A stretch of 64,000 bases of DNA from VFJQ01 sp044226525 (GTDB lineage Bacteria; Verrucomicrobiota; Verrucomicrobiia; Chthoniobacterales; Chthoniobacteraceae): positions 1-64,000 of the forward strand of contig JBGAGV010000032.1 of assembly GCA_044226525.1 (NCBI GenBank). The letters run 5' to 3'. Position numbers and translations under genes: made by a program. The notes under the pieces were generated by a model. The model was not told the DNA's origin. It searched no databases and saw nothing but the letters and a program-made list of their open reading frames with translations. This document shows, piece by piece, positions 17,960 to 26,549 of the stretch; the first letter of the stretch is position 1; every line of letters starts with the position of its first letter.

Positions 17960-19833
17960 TGGACGCACATTTCACCTTCTCGGTCTTTATCTACCTGCTC
18001 GCGGCCGTGGTGATGGTGCCGTTTGCGAAGCGGTTTGGGCTCGGCTCGATCCTTGGATATCTGCTCGGCGGCATCATCATCGGACCCTCGGCGCTGAACC
18101 TCGTCGGCGAACGCGAAGAGGTCGCGCACTTCGCGGAATTCGGCGTCGTGATGATGCTGTTCATCATCGGCCTCGAACTGCGTCCCGCTCTGCTCTGGCG
18201 CCTGCGTGGCCCGATCCTTGGTCTTGGCGGGGCGCAGGTGTTGACGACCGCCACGGTCTTCTCCGGCGCGGCGTTGCTTTGTGGCCGGATCTGGCCCGAG
18301 GCGATGGCGTGTGGGTTGATCCTCGCCATGTCCTCCACTGCCATCGTGCTTCAATCGCTCGCGGAGAAAGGCGTGCTCAAATCGCGTGGTGGGCAGGCGA
18401 GTTTTTCGGTGCTGCTGTTTCAGGATATCTCCGTCATTCCCATCCTGACGCTCATGCCGATGCTGGCGAATGCCCGCAATGGCCGCGCCGCTACCGCCGA
18501 GGCCGCAGCGGGACCGCTGAGCCATCTCCCGGGCTGGGCGCAAATGATGGCCACGATCTCCGCGGTCGTGGCAGTCGTGTTCGCCGGACGATTTGTCCTG
18601 CCGTTCGCGTTCCGGATCATCGCCAAGACGAAGCAGCGCGAAATCTTCACCGCCTCCGCGCTGCTGCTGGTGCTCGGCATCGCCATGCTCATGGGCTTCG
18701 TCGGGCTCTCTCCTGCACTCGGGGCATTCGTCGCCGGGGTGGTGCTCGCGGATAGCCAGTATCGGCACCAGCTCGAAGCCGACATCGAGCCGTTCAAGGG
18801 CCTGTTGCTCGGGCTGTTCTTCATCACGGTCGGAGCGGCGATCGATTTTTCCTACGTCGTCTCGCACCCTGGCCTGCTCGCTTCGCTGACGCTGGGTTTG
18901 ATCGGTCTCAAGCTGCTCGTGCTGCTCGGCCTCGGCCTCGCCTTCCGCCTCGACTGGAGCGCCTCGTGGCTTTTCGCGTTCGCGCTCGCCCAAGGGGGCG
19001 AGTTCTGTTTCGTGCTCCTCTCCCTCGCGGGGCAGTTGGGGCTTCTGCCCGCCGAAGTCACGAAGCCGCTCGTGGCCACGGTAGCGATCAGCATGGCCTT
19101 CACGCCGCTGCTTCTGCTCATCAACGAACGCCTCGTGCAACCCGTCTTCGCGCGCTGTGACCGGGCGAAAATTTCGCGAAAAGAAGACGAAATCGACGAG
19201 CACGATAATCCGGTCATCCTTGCCGGGTTCGGGCGCTTCGGCCACATGGTCGGCCGCCTCCTGCGCGCGAATGGCTTCGGCGTCACCGTGCTTGATAACG
19301 ATCCCGACCAGGTCGATATGCTTGCGCGCTTCGGATTGAAGGCCTTTTACGGCGACGCCTCTCGCGTCGATCTCCTCGTCGCCGCTGGCGCCGAGCGCGC
19401 GAAGCTCTTCATCTGCGCGGTCGATAACGAAGCAAAGGCTCTCGAAATCTGCGAACTCGTGCAGCGTGAATTTCCGCATCTCAAAATCCTCGCCCGCGCG
19501 AACAGCCGTCAGCACGCCTACGAGCTGATGCGGCATGGGGTCGAACATGTCTATCGCGAGACGACCGGCACCGCCCTCGAACTTGGCGAAGATGCCCTGC
19601 GGGTGCTCGGCTTCCGCGCCAACCAAGCCCACCGCGCCGCGCGCATCTTCAAAGGTTACGACGATGCCAGTGCTCGCGAGTTGGTGAAGCTGCTCGACGA
19701 TGAGCAGACTTACGTGTCCGTTGCCCGACAGCACGTGGCGAATCTGGAAACCGTCCTCCGCGACGACCGCCGCCGCTTCGCCAGCCGCGACGACAGCGCA
19801 TGGGAGATCGACGTGCCCAAAAATGATCAGTGA
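17959..19833 (+). CDS. kefC: KefB/KefC-type glutathione-regulated K+/H+ antiporter
   Basis: A 624-residue CPA2-family monovalent cation:proton antiporter. The membrane domain (residues 1 to about 400, roughly 12 helices) has the typical LGYLLGGIIIGPSALNL, FGVVMMLFIIGLELRP and FVGLSPALGAFVAGVVLADS segments. From about residue 416 a cytoplasmic TrkA-N/RCK domain follows with a Rossmann GFGRFG nucleotide loop and an acidic strand end (TVLDND). Kef channels release K+ and acidify the cytoplasm when glutathione adducts of electrophiles bind. The start is fixed by the overlap with the upstream KefF-like gene. Whether this organism uses glutathione as ligand cannot be read from the sequence. Confidence 0.92.
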   Translation: MDAHFTFSVFIYLLAAVVMVPFAKRFGLGSILGYLLGGIIIGPSALNLVGEREEVAHFAEFGVVMMLFIIGLELRPALLWRLRGPILGLGGAQVLTTATVFSGAALLCGRIWPEAMACGLILAMSSTAIVLQSLAEKGVLKSRGGQASFSVLLFQDISVIPILTLMPMLANARNGRAATAEAAAGPLSHLPGWAQMMATISAVVAVVFAGRFVLPFAFRIIAKTKQREIFTASALLLVLGIAMLMGFVGLSPALGAFVAGVVLADSQYRHQLEADIEPFKGLLLGLFFITVGAAIDFSYVVSHPGLLASLTLGLIGLKLLVLLGLGLAFRLDWSASWLFAFALAQGGEFCFVLLSLAGQLGLLPAEVTKPLVATVAISMAFTPLLLLINERLVQPVFARCDRAKISRKEDEIDEHDNPVILAGFGRFGHMVGRLLRANGFGVTVLDNDPDQVDMLARFGLKAFYGDASRVDLLVAAGAERAKLFICAVDNEAKALEICELVQREFPHLKILARANSRQHAYELMRHGVEHVYRETTGTALELGEDALRVLGFRANQAHRAARIFKGYDDASARELVKLLDDEQTYVSVARQHVANLETVLRDDRRRFASRDDSAWEIDVPKNDQ

Positions 19834-19907
19834 GAAGGAATGCCCGCGCTCGATTGCGCATTGGCCTTCCCCTGTGCGCGATGTGCTTGTAAGCAAACGG
19901 TTCTTCG

Positions 19908-20540
19908 ATGCAGGAGCCGCCTGAACCGCCACCACCGACCGAGCCTACGGCCCCGTCCGACGACGAGAGCCGGCGGCAGGACGACGATCTGGTGGCGCGC
20001 ACCCAGGGTGGCGATGCGGCGGCGTTCGACGAACTCATTCTGAAATACAGCCCGCGCCTCTACGGGCTCGTTTACAACATGACGTCGAACCACGACGACA
20101 CGCACGACATGCTGCAGGAGGTGTGGTCGAAAGCGTTCCGCTCGATCAACAGTTTCCGCGGCAAATCGTCATTTTATACGTGGATCCACTCGATCGCGGT
20201 GAACATGACGATCAATTTCCTCAAAAAAAGAGCGCGGCGGACGCATCAAAGTCTCGACGATATCGATTCGGGCGTGCATCAAGATAAAGATTTTGTCGAA
20301 CTTTCGGCCGCCAGCACGCCCGTTCGCGAAGCGAATTTAAACGAACTTCAGAAAAGATTGAACGAGGCCATGCAACGCCTGTCCGAAGATCACCGCACGG
20401 TTGTCACCATGTTTGACATCCAAGGAATGCCGCACGCCGATATTGCGAAAATCCTGGGTGTCTCGGAGGGGACTGTGCGCTCGCGACTTTTTTACGCACA
20501 TCGGCAATTGCAAAATTTTCTCAGCGAGTTTCTCTCTTAA
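19908..20540 (+). CDS. ECF (extracytoplasmic function) RNA polymerase sigma factor
   Basis: A 210-residue sigma-70 family group 4 protein. After an acidic/proline-rich extension (residues 1-23) comes region 2 (DDLVARTQGGDAAAFDELI, then DMLQEVWSKAFRSINSFRG for the core-binding and -10-recognition helices and FYTWIHSIAVNM). A linker of about 40 residues leads to region 4 (ALxxLSEDHRTVV-type start, helix-turn-helix DIAKILGVSEGTVRSRLFYA). It would redirect RNA polymerase to a stress or envelope regulon. A putative membrane anti-sigma gene starts 17 bp downstream and a PDZ protein follows, the typical order for a membrane-controlled ECF system. Confidence 0.93.
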   Translation: MQEPPEPPPPTEPTAPSDDESRRQDDDLVARTQGGDAAAFDELILKYSPRLYGLVYNMTSNHDDTHDMLQEVWSKAFRSINSFRGKSSFYTWIHSIAVNMTINFLKKRARRTHQSLDDIDSGVHQDKDFVELSAASTPVREANLNELQKRLNEAMQRLSEDHRTVVTMFDIQGMPHADIAKILGVSEGTVRSRLFYAHRQLQNFLSEFLS

Positions 20541-20557
20541 ACCGCCCCGCCCACTCT

Positions 20558-21112
20558 ATGACCGAAGACCAAAAGCTCAGCGCGCTTCTCCGCCTCAAAC
20601 GGTTCGAGCAGCCACCGGCAGGTTACTACGAAAAACTCCTGCAGGATGTGCATCGGCGCCAACGGGCGGAACTGCTGAAGCGTTCGCTGTGGTCGATCGG
20701 GCTGGAGCGCATCCAGACCTTCTTTAGCGCGCACAGCATGGGCAATGCATCGTTCGCCGGGGCCATGGCCGCAGTGGCGGTTGCGGGAGTCGTCGGTATC
20801 GGCATGATCGGTGGCGGTTCGCAGCCGGGCAGTCCGACTTCGTCCGCTCTTGCGAAGTCCACGACGCCGGCAGCAGTCCAGCCCGTCGATCTTCGGACGG
20901 ATGCGCCTGCTTCGCAGCGTTTGCTTTCCCTGCAGGAATCGCCCGAATTTGTGAGCCCGCGGCTCACCGATGAAGCGATCAACAACGCTCGCCTGATCCC
21001 AGCCAGCGCTCCGGCCTCCGCGTCGGTGTCGCGTCAACCCCGCTATGTGATCGACACCCCGTTCACGGGTTCTACGGGCCGCGAGGCTACGAAGGTGTCG
21101 TTCAGCTTCTAA
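20558..21112 (+). CDS. One-pass membrane protein, putative anti-sigma factor
   Basis: A 184-residue protein with no strong family signature. The N-terminal part of about 60 residues (TEDQKLSALLRLKRFEQPP, then a basic amphipathic helix) is predicted to be cytoplasmic. One hydrophobic segment lies at about residues 65-88, followed by a low-complexity Ser/Pro/Thr-rich exported tail of about 95 residues. It sits directly between an ECF sigma gene and a PDZ-protein gene, so an RseA-like role in holding the sigma factor at the membrane is likely by context. It lacks the HxxxCxxC zinc motif of ZAS-type anti-sigma factors, so the assignment rests on position and topology. Confidence 0.6.
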   Translation: MTEDQKLSALLRLKRFEQPPAGYYEKLLQDVHRRQRAELLKRSLWSIGLERIQTFFSAHSMGNASFAGAMAAVAVAGVVGIGMIGGGSQPGSPTSSALAKSTTPAAVQPVDLRTDAPASQRLLSLQESPEFVSPRLTDEAINNARLIPASAPASASVSRQPRYVIDTPFTGSTGREATKVSFSF

Positions 21113-21152
21113 CAATTTGGCGTTCCGACCCACCAGTCCGGGCGTGCGGCAA

Positions 21153-22181
21153 ATGAAATGGGCAGCGGTCGCCGCGGTCGCCCTCGCGCCGTTGTGTGCC
21201 GAGGAAGCGCCCAAGTCCGTTGCGGAAAATCTGGCGGGTGAAGTGCATGCCGTCTTCGAGCGCGTGCGCGGCGCGGTGGTGCACATCGACGCGACCGATG
21301 AACACGGGCAGCTCAACGGCACCGGCTTTTTTGTCGATCCCTCCGGCACCCTCTTCACCAGCTACACCATCGGAGGCGAAAGCGCCGACATATCGGTGAG
21401 ATTTGGCGATCAGAAATATCCCGCCCGGCGACTGGTGGCCGACCCGCGCAGCGGCGTGGCCGTGCTGAAGGTCGATGCGGAAAACACGCCGTTCATTTCG
21501 ATCGGTGAAAGCCGCGAACTTGCGGTGGGTGCGCCAGTCATGGTCGTCGGTTACCCGATGGATCTGCCGCTTTCGCCGAGCTTCGGCTGTGTCTCGGGCT
21601 TCGATATCAAGTATCTCGACCGCTATTTTTCCACACGCCATGTGCGCGCGAATGTGCCCGTGCAGCGCGGTCAGGGCGGCGCCCCGCTGCTGAACATGAA
21701 GGGCGAAGCCGTCGGGCTGCTCATCTCCAGCCTCGATCAGGGCAGCGCTTGTTTTTCCCTGCCGATCGAGGCGGCGGAAAAAATCCGCAAGGATTTCGTC
21801 CGGTTCGGGGAGATTCGCCCCGGCTGGCTTGGGGTGGGCGTGGAGACGGCCCAGACCGCGCACTCGAATTCCACCGCCGAGGTCAACGTGCTCAACATCG
21901 GTTCGCCCGGGCAGAAAGCCGGGCTCCAAACCGGCGACGTGATTTTGCAGGTCGGTTCGCACCCCATTGCGAGTCCGGAGGACGTGCTCGATGCCGCGTT
22001 CTACATTTCCGCGGAAGATGAAGTGAAGCTGCGTGTCGCGCGCGGCGAGGAAACGATCGAATTCACCGTCACCGCCGGAGATCGGCCCAACACCAGCCTG
22101 CGCACGGCGGGCGATGTGCCTTCGTTCGTGCCGGCGGACGGCTCGAATCTGCGCGGCTTTCCGGTGAATCTCGACCGCTGA
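21153..22181 (+). CDS. HtrA/DegS-like PDZ protein with inactivated protease domain
   Basis: A 342-residue exported protein, read from the ATG at 21153, which gives a clean signal peptide (MKWAAVAAVALAPLCAEE); the frame is also open from a TTG at 21117. Residues 40-220 are a trypsin-like domain of the HtrA type and residues about 225-325 a PDZ domain (LGVGVET, then GSPGQKAGLQTGDVILQVG). All three catalytic positions appear changed. The His site (usual TNHV) is TSYT with Y71, the Asp site (usual DLAVLK) is GVAVLK with G101, and the Ser site (usual GNSGGP) is GQGGAP with G175. It should bind peptides but not cut them. It is the third gene of the sigma/anti-sigma operon. Confidence 0.85.
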   Translation: MKWAAVAAVALAPLCAEEAPKSVAENLAGEVHAVFERVRGAVVHIDATDEHGQLNGTGFFVDPSGTLFTSYTIGGESADISVRFGDQKYPARRLVADPRSGVAVLKVDAENTPFISIGESRELAVGAPVMVVGYPMDLPLSPSFGCVSGFDIKYLDRYFSTRHVRANVPVQRGQGGAPLLNMKGEAVGLLISSLDQGSACFSLPIEAAEKIRKDFVRFGEIRPGWLGVGVETAQTAHSNSTAEVNVLNIGSPGQKAGLQTGDVILQVGSHPIASPEDVLDAAFYISAEDEVKLRVARGEETIEFTVTAGDRPNTSLRTAGDVPSFVPADGSNLRGFPVNLDR

Positions 22182-22203
22182 TCGGCGGCACACGGCGCTC
22201 GGT

Positions 22204-22971
22204 TTGAAACTCATCTCCTGGAACGTCAACGGCATCCGCGCAGCTCTCAAAAAGGGCTTCCTCGATTTCCTTAAAGCCGAGGCTCCTGATATCCTCTGCG
22301 TGCAGGAAACCAAAGCCGCGCCCGAGGACGTCGCGAGCGAGTGGCACGGTTACGAGGCCTATTGGAACTACGCCGAGAAGAAAGGCTACTCCGGTGTGAT
22401 GACCCTCACGAAGGAAACGCCGCTCAACGTCACGCGGGGCATGGGCATCGTGGATCACGATCGCGAAGGCCGCGTGCTTATCACCGAGTTCAAGGACTTC
22501 CATCTCGTGAACGTCTATGTGCCGAACTCGAAGCGCGAACTCACGCGGCTTCCCTACCGGCAGCAATGGGACCGCGATTTCCTCGCGCACTTGAAGGGGC
22601 TTGAGCGCACCAAGCCCGTCGTTTTCTGCGGTGATCTCAACGTCGCCCATACCGAGATCGATCTCGCCCGTCCGAAGGACAACGTGAAGAACCACGGCTT
22701 CACTCCCGAGGAACGGGCCGGATTCGATGCGTTCGTCGCCGCCGGTTTCGTCGATACGTTCCGCCACTTCGAACCCGGCCCCGGCCACTACACTTGGTGG
22801 AGCCAGATGGGCACCGCCCGCGCCCGGAACATTGGCTGGCGCATTGATTATTTCCTCGTTTCCGAGTCACTCCGCTCGCGCCTGCAAAGTGCGCGCATCT
22901 ACCCCCACATCCTCGGCTCCGACCACTGCCCCATCGGCGTGGAATTCAAACCCGCGCCGAAGAAGCGCTGA
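22204..22971 (+). CDS. xthA: Exodeoxyribonuclease III (AP endonuclease, Xth family)
   Basis: A 255-residue EEP-superfamily nuclease read from a TTG at 22204 that gives the standard N-terminus MKLISWNVNGIRAAL. Visible active-site motifs are LCVQETKA (metal-binding Glu), the internal NVYVPNS, FCGDLNVAH (Asp/Asn pair), the R-N-x-G-W-R-IDYF motif and the C-terminal GSDHCPIGVEF (catalytic Asp-His). It removes 3' blocking groups and incises abasic sites in base-excision repair. Length is normal. It begins 22 bp after the PDZ-protein gene, so it may be co-transcribed with the stress operon, although it is a general repair enzyme. Confidence 0.95.
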   Translation: MKLISWNVNGIRAALKKGFLDFLKAEAPDILCVQETKAAPEDVASEWHGYEAYWNYAEKKGYSGVMTLTKETPLNVTRGMGIVDHDREGRVLITEFKDFHLVNVYVPNSKRELTRLPYRQQWDRDFLAHLKGLERTKPVVFCGDLNVAHTEIDLARPKDNVKNHGFTPEERAGFDAFVAAGFVDTFRHFEPGPGHYTWWSQMGTARARNIGWRIDYFLVSESLRSRLQSARIYPHILGSDHCPIGVEFKPAPKKR

Positions 22972-22980
22972 GCCGCTGTA

Positions 22981-23001
22981 GCCGGCCTCAGTGAGGCCGG
23001 C
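22981..23001. terminator. Perfect GC-rich palindrome between convergent genes
   Basis: GCCGGCCTCA at 22981-22990 pairs with TGAGGCCGGC at 22992-23001 around a one-base centre. It lies between the converging xthA and the minus-strand gene ending at 23016. There is no U-run on either side. It may stop transcription from both directions or be a short dispersed REP-like palindrome; its left half with flank (GTAGCCGGCCTCA) recurs at 50581. Confidence 0.5.
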
Positions 23002-23015
23002 CCTCCGGCGACCGC

Positions 23016-23516
23016 CTACAACTTCAGCCGCTCGTCCTCGCCCAGCAGCTCTTCCAGCGACGTCCAGCCGCCGGCATCGTCGAGTGCCTGAAACGCGTGC
23101 AGATACGCCGCCACCAGCGCGGGATCGTGCTTGGCCATCACCGCATCCACCGCCTGCTTCACCGCCGGTTTGTCCGGCGCCGGTGGCAGTTGCTCGATGG
23201 TCCCATTCTCATCGTGCGCAATGCCGAGCGCGTCGAGGAAGTCGCAAAGCAGATCCGAGTGTCCGCCCACGAACCAGATCTGGAAAAGGTGCGCGGCCAC
23301 CGACGCGTTCGCCGGACGGCTGATCTGCTCTTTCATCCACTGGTGCCGCTTCGGCATCGGCATGCGTTCCACGAAGACCCCTCGCAGATTGCGTTGCTTG
23401 GCCAGGGTCTCGACGGTGGCACGGTAGAGCTTGCGTTCCTTATCGTGCATGAACGCAAACAGTTGCTCAGCCAGGGCGGGTGAAAGACGGGCGGCGATCT
23501 CGTGGGGTTGAAGCAT
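23016..23516 (-). CDS. Conserved hypothetical protein, helical
   Basis: A 166-residue protein with no signal peptide or membrane segment. The sequence is strongly helical and charged (LSPALAEQLFAFMHDKERKL, VETLAKQR, FLDALGIAHDENG) and ends in EELLGEDERLKL. The middle, VAAHLFQIWFVGGHSDLLCD, looks like a buried core helix pair. I do not recognise a characterised family. It is transcribed convergently with xthA and divergently from rlmN (67 bp between its start and the rlmN ATG). The codon pattern and clean composition indicate a real gene. Confidence 0.75.
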   Translation of the reverse strand: MLQPHEIAARLSPALAEQLFAFMHDKERKLYRATVETLAKQRNLRGVFVERMPMPKRHQWMKEQISRPANASVAAHLFQIWFVGGHSDLLCDFLDALGIAHDENGTIEQLPPAPDKPAVKQAVDAVMAKHDPALVAAYLHAFQALDDAGGWTSLEELLGEDERLKL

Positions 23517-23583
23517 GTTGGGGCGCGCACCGTAAGAACACGGAGCGGGCTTGCAAGCGGTCTGTGACGAGCGATTTTAGCCG

Positions 23584-24663
23584 ATGGCAGAAAGCCGCCA
23601 GTCCATCCGCTCGCTCACTCTCGACGATCTCGCCGAGCACTTCGCCACGTTTGGACAAAAGCCTTATCGTGCTAAGCAGGTCATCGAATGGCTCTACGCC
23701 AAGCGGGTGAAGGATTTCGCTGCGATGACAAATCTTCCCGCGCCCCTGCGGGACCAGCTCGCCGCCGAGTTTTCCTTCGACTCCCTCGAAGTCATCCGCG
23801 TGCTTGGTTCCGAGGACATCACCCGGAAATTCCTCTTCCGTCTCTCCGACGGTGCCCTCATCGAGTCGGTCCTCATTCCCGCGTCTCCCGCTCTCTACGG
23901 TGAAACGAGCGACCGCCGCACGCTCTGCGTTTCCACGCAGGTCGGCTGCGCCTACGGCTGCAAGTTCTGCGCAAGCGGCCTCGATGGCTGGAGCCGCAAT
24001 CTGCACGCCGGGGAAATCGTCGAGCAGGTCCTCAAGGTCGAGGAGATCAGCGGTGAGCGGATCAACAACATTGTCTTCATGGGCATGGGCGAACCGCTGG
24101 CGAACTTCGCCAACGTCATGAAAGGCATTCAGATCATCAACGCGCACTGGGGTATCAATATCGGCGCGCGCCATATCACGCTCTCGACCAGCGGCCTTGC
24201 CCCGCAGATTCGCCAGCTTGCCGAGCAGCCGCTCCAGGTGCGTCTCGCCATCTCGTTGCACGGCGCGACCGACGAAGTGCGGGCGCAAATCATGCCCGTG
24301 AATCGCAAGTATCCGCTCAGCGTCCTGCTCGAAGCCTGCGAATACTACAGCGACCGCAAGCGCCAGCCGATCTTCCTCGAATACATCCTCATCGAGAACA
24401 TCAACGACCGTCCCGAGGACGCCGAAGCCCTCGCCCGCCTCACGCGGCGCTTCGAGTCGAAGGTGAACTGCATTCCCTACAACACCGTCGAAGGCCTTCC
24501 GTGGACCCGCCCGAGCGAAGAGCGCCAGGACATCTTCATGGATGTCCTCCGCTCGCACGGCACCCGCGCCACCATCCGCCGCGAAAAAGGCCACGACATC
24601 GCCGCGGCCTGCGGCCAGCTCCGCCGCCAGACTATGCCGGCGGCGGCGACGGTTCCGGCCTAG
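23584..24663 (+). CDS. rlmN: 23S rRNA (adenine2503-C2)-methyltransferase / tRNA A37 methyltransferase
   Basis: A 359-residue radical-SAM methyltransferase that methylates A2503 of 23S rRNA and A37 of some tRNAs. The [4Fe-4S] motif CAYGCKFC supplies Cys 122, 126 and 129. The catalytic C-terminal Cys is C343 in DIAAACGQL. The RlmN signatures GEIVEQVL, NIVFMGMGEPLANF and ITLSTSGLAPQI are present. The N-terminal 90 residues form the accessory RNA-binding domain (LDDLAEHFATFGQKPYRAKQ). Length is typical. It stands alone on the plus strand and ends 8 bp before the convergent pepF stop. Confidence 0.95.
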   Translation: MAESRQSIRSLTLDDLAEHFATFGQKPYRAKQVIEWLYAKRVKDFAAMTNLPAPLRDQLAAEFSFDSLEVIRVLGSEDITRKFLFRLSDGALIESVLIPASPALYGETSDRRTLCVSTQVGCAYGCKFCASGLDGWSRNLHAGEIVEQVLKVEEISGERINNIVFMGMGEPLANFANVMKGIQIINAHWGINIGARHITLSTSGLAPQIRQLAEQPLQVRLAISLHGATDEVRAQIMPVNRKYPLSVLLEACEYYSDRKRQPIFLEYILIENINDRPEDAEALARLTRRFESKVNCIPYNTVEGLPWTRPSEERQDIFMDVLRSHGTRATIRREKGHDIAAACGQLRRQTMPAAATVPA

Positions 24664-24671
24664 CGCAACAC

Positions 24672-26504
24672 TCAGCCGAGCAGCGTTTCCAGTTCCTCCA
24701 CGCGCTTCGCGAAGTGCTTCAGCGCGCTCTCGATCGGCGCAGGCGTGGACATATCGACGCCCGCTTTTTGCAGGGTCGGAATCGGGAAGACGCTCCCGCC
24801 GGATTTGAGGAAGCCGAGATACTTGCTCGCGTCGCCTGTGGTGAGCACCTGGTTCGCCAGCGCCACGGCGGCACTAAGCCCGGTCGCGTATTTGTAAACG
24901 TAGAAGGCGTGATAGAAATGCGGGATGCGCAGACACTCCAGTTCCAGCTCGGAGTCGAAGGTGAACCCGCTCCCGAAATACGCTTCAAGCAGGCTGCGAT
25001 ACACCGAGCGAAACACATCCAGCGTCACCGGCTCACCTTTTTCTTCCAGCTCGTGCGTGAGCTTCTCGAACTCCGCAAACATCGTCTGTCGATAAATCGT
25101 CGAGCGCAGATCGTCGATTTCACGGCACAGGATGTAGGCGCGGAACTTCGGATCATCCGTCGTCTTGAGCAGGTGATCGGTCAGCAGGCACTCGTTGAAC
25201 GTGCTCGCCACTTCGGCGGTAAAGATCGGGTAGTTGTAAGTCTGGAAAGGCTGATGCCGCGCTGAATACCACGAGTGCATCGAGTGCCCGACTTCGTGCG
25301 CCAGCGTATAAACATCGCCGAACACGTCGTTCTTGAAGTTCATCAGCAAATACGGCGGGTTTGCGAAGGTCCCACTGCTGAACGCGCCACTGCGCTTGCC
25401 TTTGTTTTCGTAGCGATCGCACCAGCGCTGCCTGCGCAGGCCTTCGCCAAGCGCGCCGACGTATTCGTCGCCCAGCGGCGCCAGGCTCGTGAGCACGAGA
25501 TCGATCGCTTCATCGAAGGTGGTCGTCTTCTCGAACTTCGGGACGAGCGGCACGAAGAGATCGTATTGATGAATCTCGTCGAGTTTCAGCACGCGTTTGC
25601 GTAAGTCCAGGTAACGGAACAGCGGCGCGAAGTTCGCGCGCACCGTGCCGATGAGGTTGTCATACACCGCGACCGGCACGTCGTCGTAATACAGCGCCGC
25701 CTCGCGCGCGCTGGGATAGTGCCGCGCACGGGCGTTGAAGACGTCGCTCTTGATCGAGTGCGATAGCGTCGAGGCCAGCGTGTATTTGTGCGCGTCGAAC
25801 TCCGCGTAAAACTGCTGGAAAGTCCGCCGCCGCAGGCTCGTGTCCGGCCGCAACAGCATCGACATCCACGAGCTCTGGCTCAGCTCGATCGTCTGTCCTC
25901 GATCATCCGTGATGTTCCCAAACTTCATGTCCACATCCATGAGCTGCCCTGAGGCGTCGTCGAATCCCGCCAGCGCAGAGCTGGCCAGCGCCATGATCCG
26001 CTCCTCCGCCGGGCTTAAAGTGTGAGCTTTCAGCCGACGCAATTTCTTCAACGGGATCGTCCACTCACTCAGCGCCGGCTCGGCGAGAAAACGCGCGAAC
26101 GTCTCGTCGTCGATCGCTTGAATTTCAGGCCCGAGCCATGAGCATGCCTCCCCGATGCGCACCATCAATCCATCGAGCTGCGAACTGCGCGCGAGATTCT
26201 GTGCATCCGACGAATCCTCCGAGAGCTTGAGCGAGGCATACACGCTGAGATTTTCGATCGCCATATCGAGCGACTTCTCAAACTCCAACACCTCCCGCAG
26301 CGTCCCCGCCGATTGCCCCACGCGCCCCTTCCACTCTTCAACCTTCGGATATTTTGCCGCGAGTTTTTCAAAGCCTGCCTGCCACTCCGCCGGTGAAGCG
26401 AAGACCGGCGTGAGGTCCCAGGTATCCTCGACTTTCACGGCCTCCCGGTTCGGGATCGTAGTGGTGACATTGAGAGCATCGTCCTTCTCGCGCAGTGAAA
26501 GCAT
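24672..26504 (-). CDS. pepF: Oligoendopeptidase F (M3B metallopeptidase)
   Basis: A 610-residue cytosolic zinc oligopeptidase. The zinc-binding motif HEVGHSMH starts at residue 403, with the third ligand Glu expected in the following FTAEVASTFNE segment. Other PepF features are the N-terminal WDLTPVFASPAEW, the helical domain of residues 60-200, and the C-terminal FYHAFYVYKYATGLSAA. PepF hydrolyses peptides of about 7-17 residues during protein turnover. The start at 26504 leaves a short 25-residue leader before the conserved domain; an internal start is possible. It precedes no obvious operon partner. Confidence 0.93.
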   Translation of the reverse strand: MLSLREKDDALNVTTTIPNREAVKVEDTWDLTPVFASPAEWQAGFEKLAAKYPKVEEWKGRVGQSAGTLREVLEFEKSLDMAIENLSVYASLKLSEDSSDAQNLARSSQLDGLMVRIGEACSWLGPEIQAIDDETFARFLAEPALSEWTIPLKKLRRLKAHTLSPAEERIMALASSALAGFDDASGQLMDVDMKFGNITDDRGQTIELSQSSWMSMLLRPDTSLRRRTFQQFYAEFDAHKYTLASTLSHSIKSDVFNARARHYPSAREAALYYDDVPVAVYDNLIGTVRANFAPLFRYLDLRKRVLKLDEIHQYDLFVPLVPKFEKTTTFDEAIDLVLTSLAPLGDEYVGALGEGLRRQRWCDRYENKGKRSGAFSSGTFANPPYLLMNFKNDVFGDVYTLAHEVGHSMHSWYSARHQPFQTYNYPIFTAEVASTFNECLLTDHLLKTTDDPKFRAYILCREIDDLRSTIYRQTMFAEFEKLTHELEEKGEPVTLDVFRSVYRSLLEAYFGSGFTFDSELELECLRIPHFYHAFYVYKYATGLSAAVALANQVLTTGDASKYLGFLKSGGSVFPIPTLQKAGVDMSTPAPIESALKHFAKRVEELETLLG

Positions 26505-26549
26505 AGGACGCTCAACGAAGCGCAGCCGCCCTCAGCGTCAAGGAGACGG

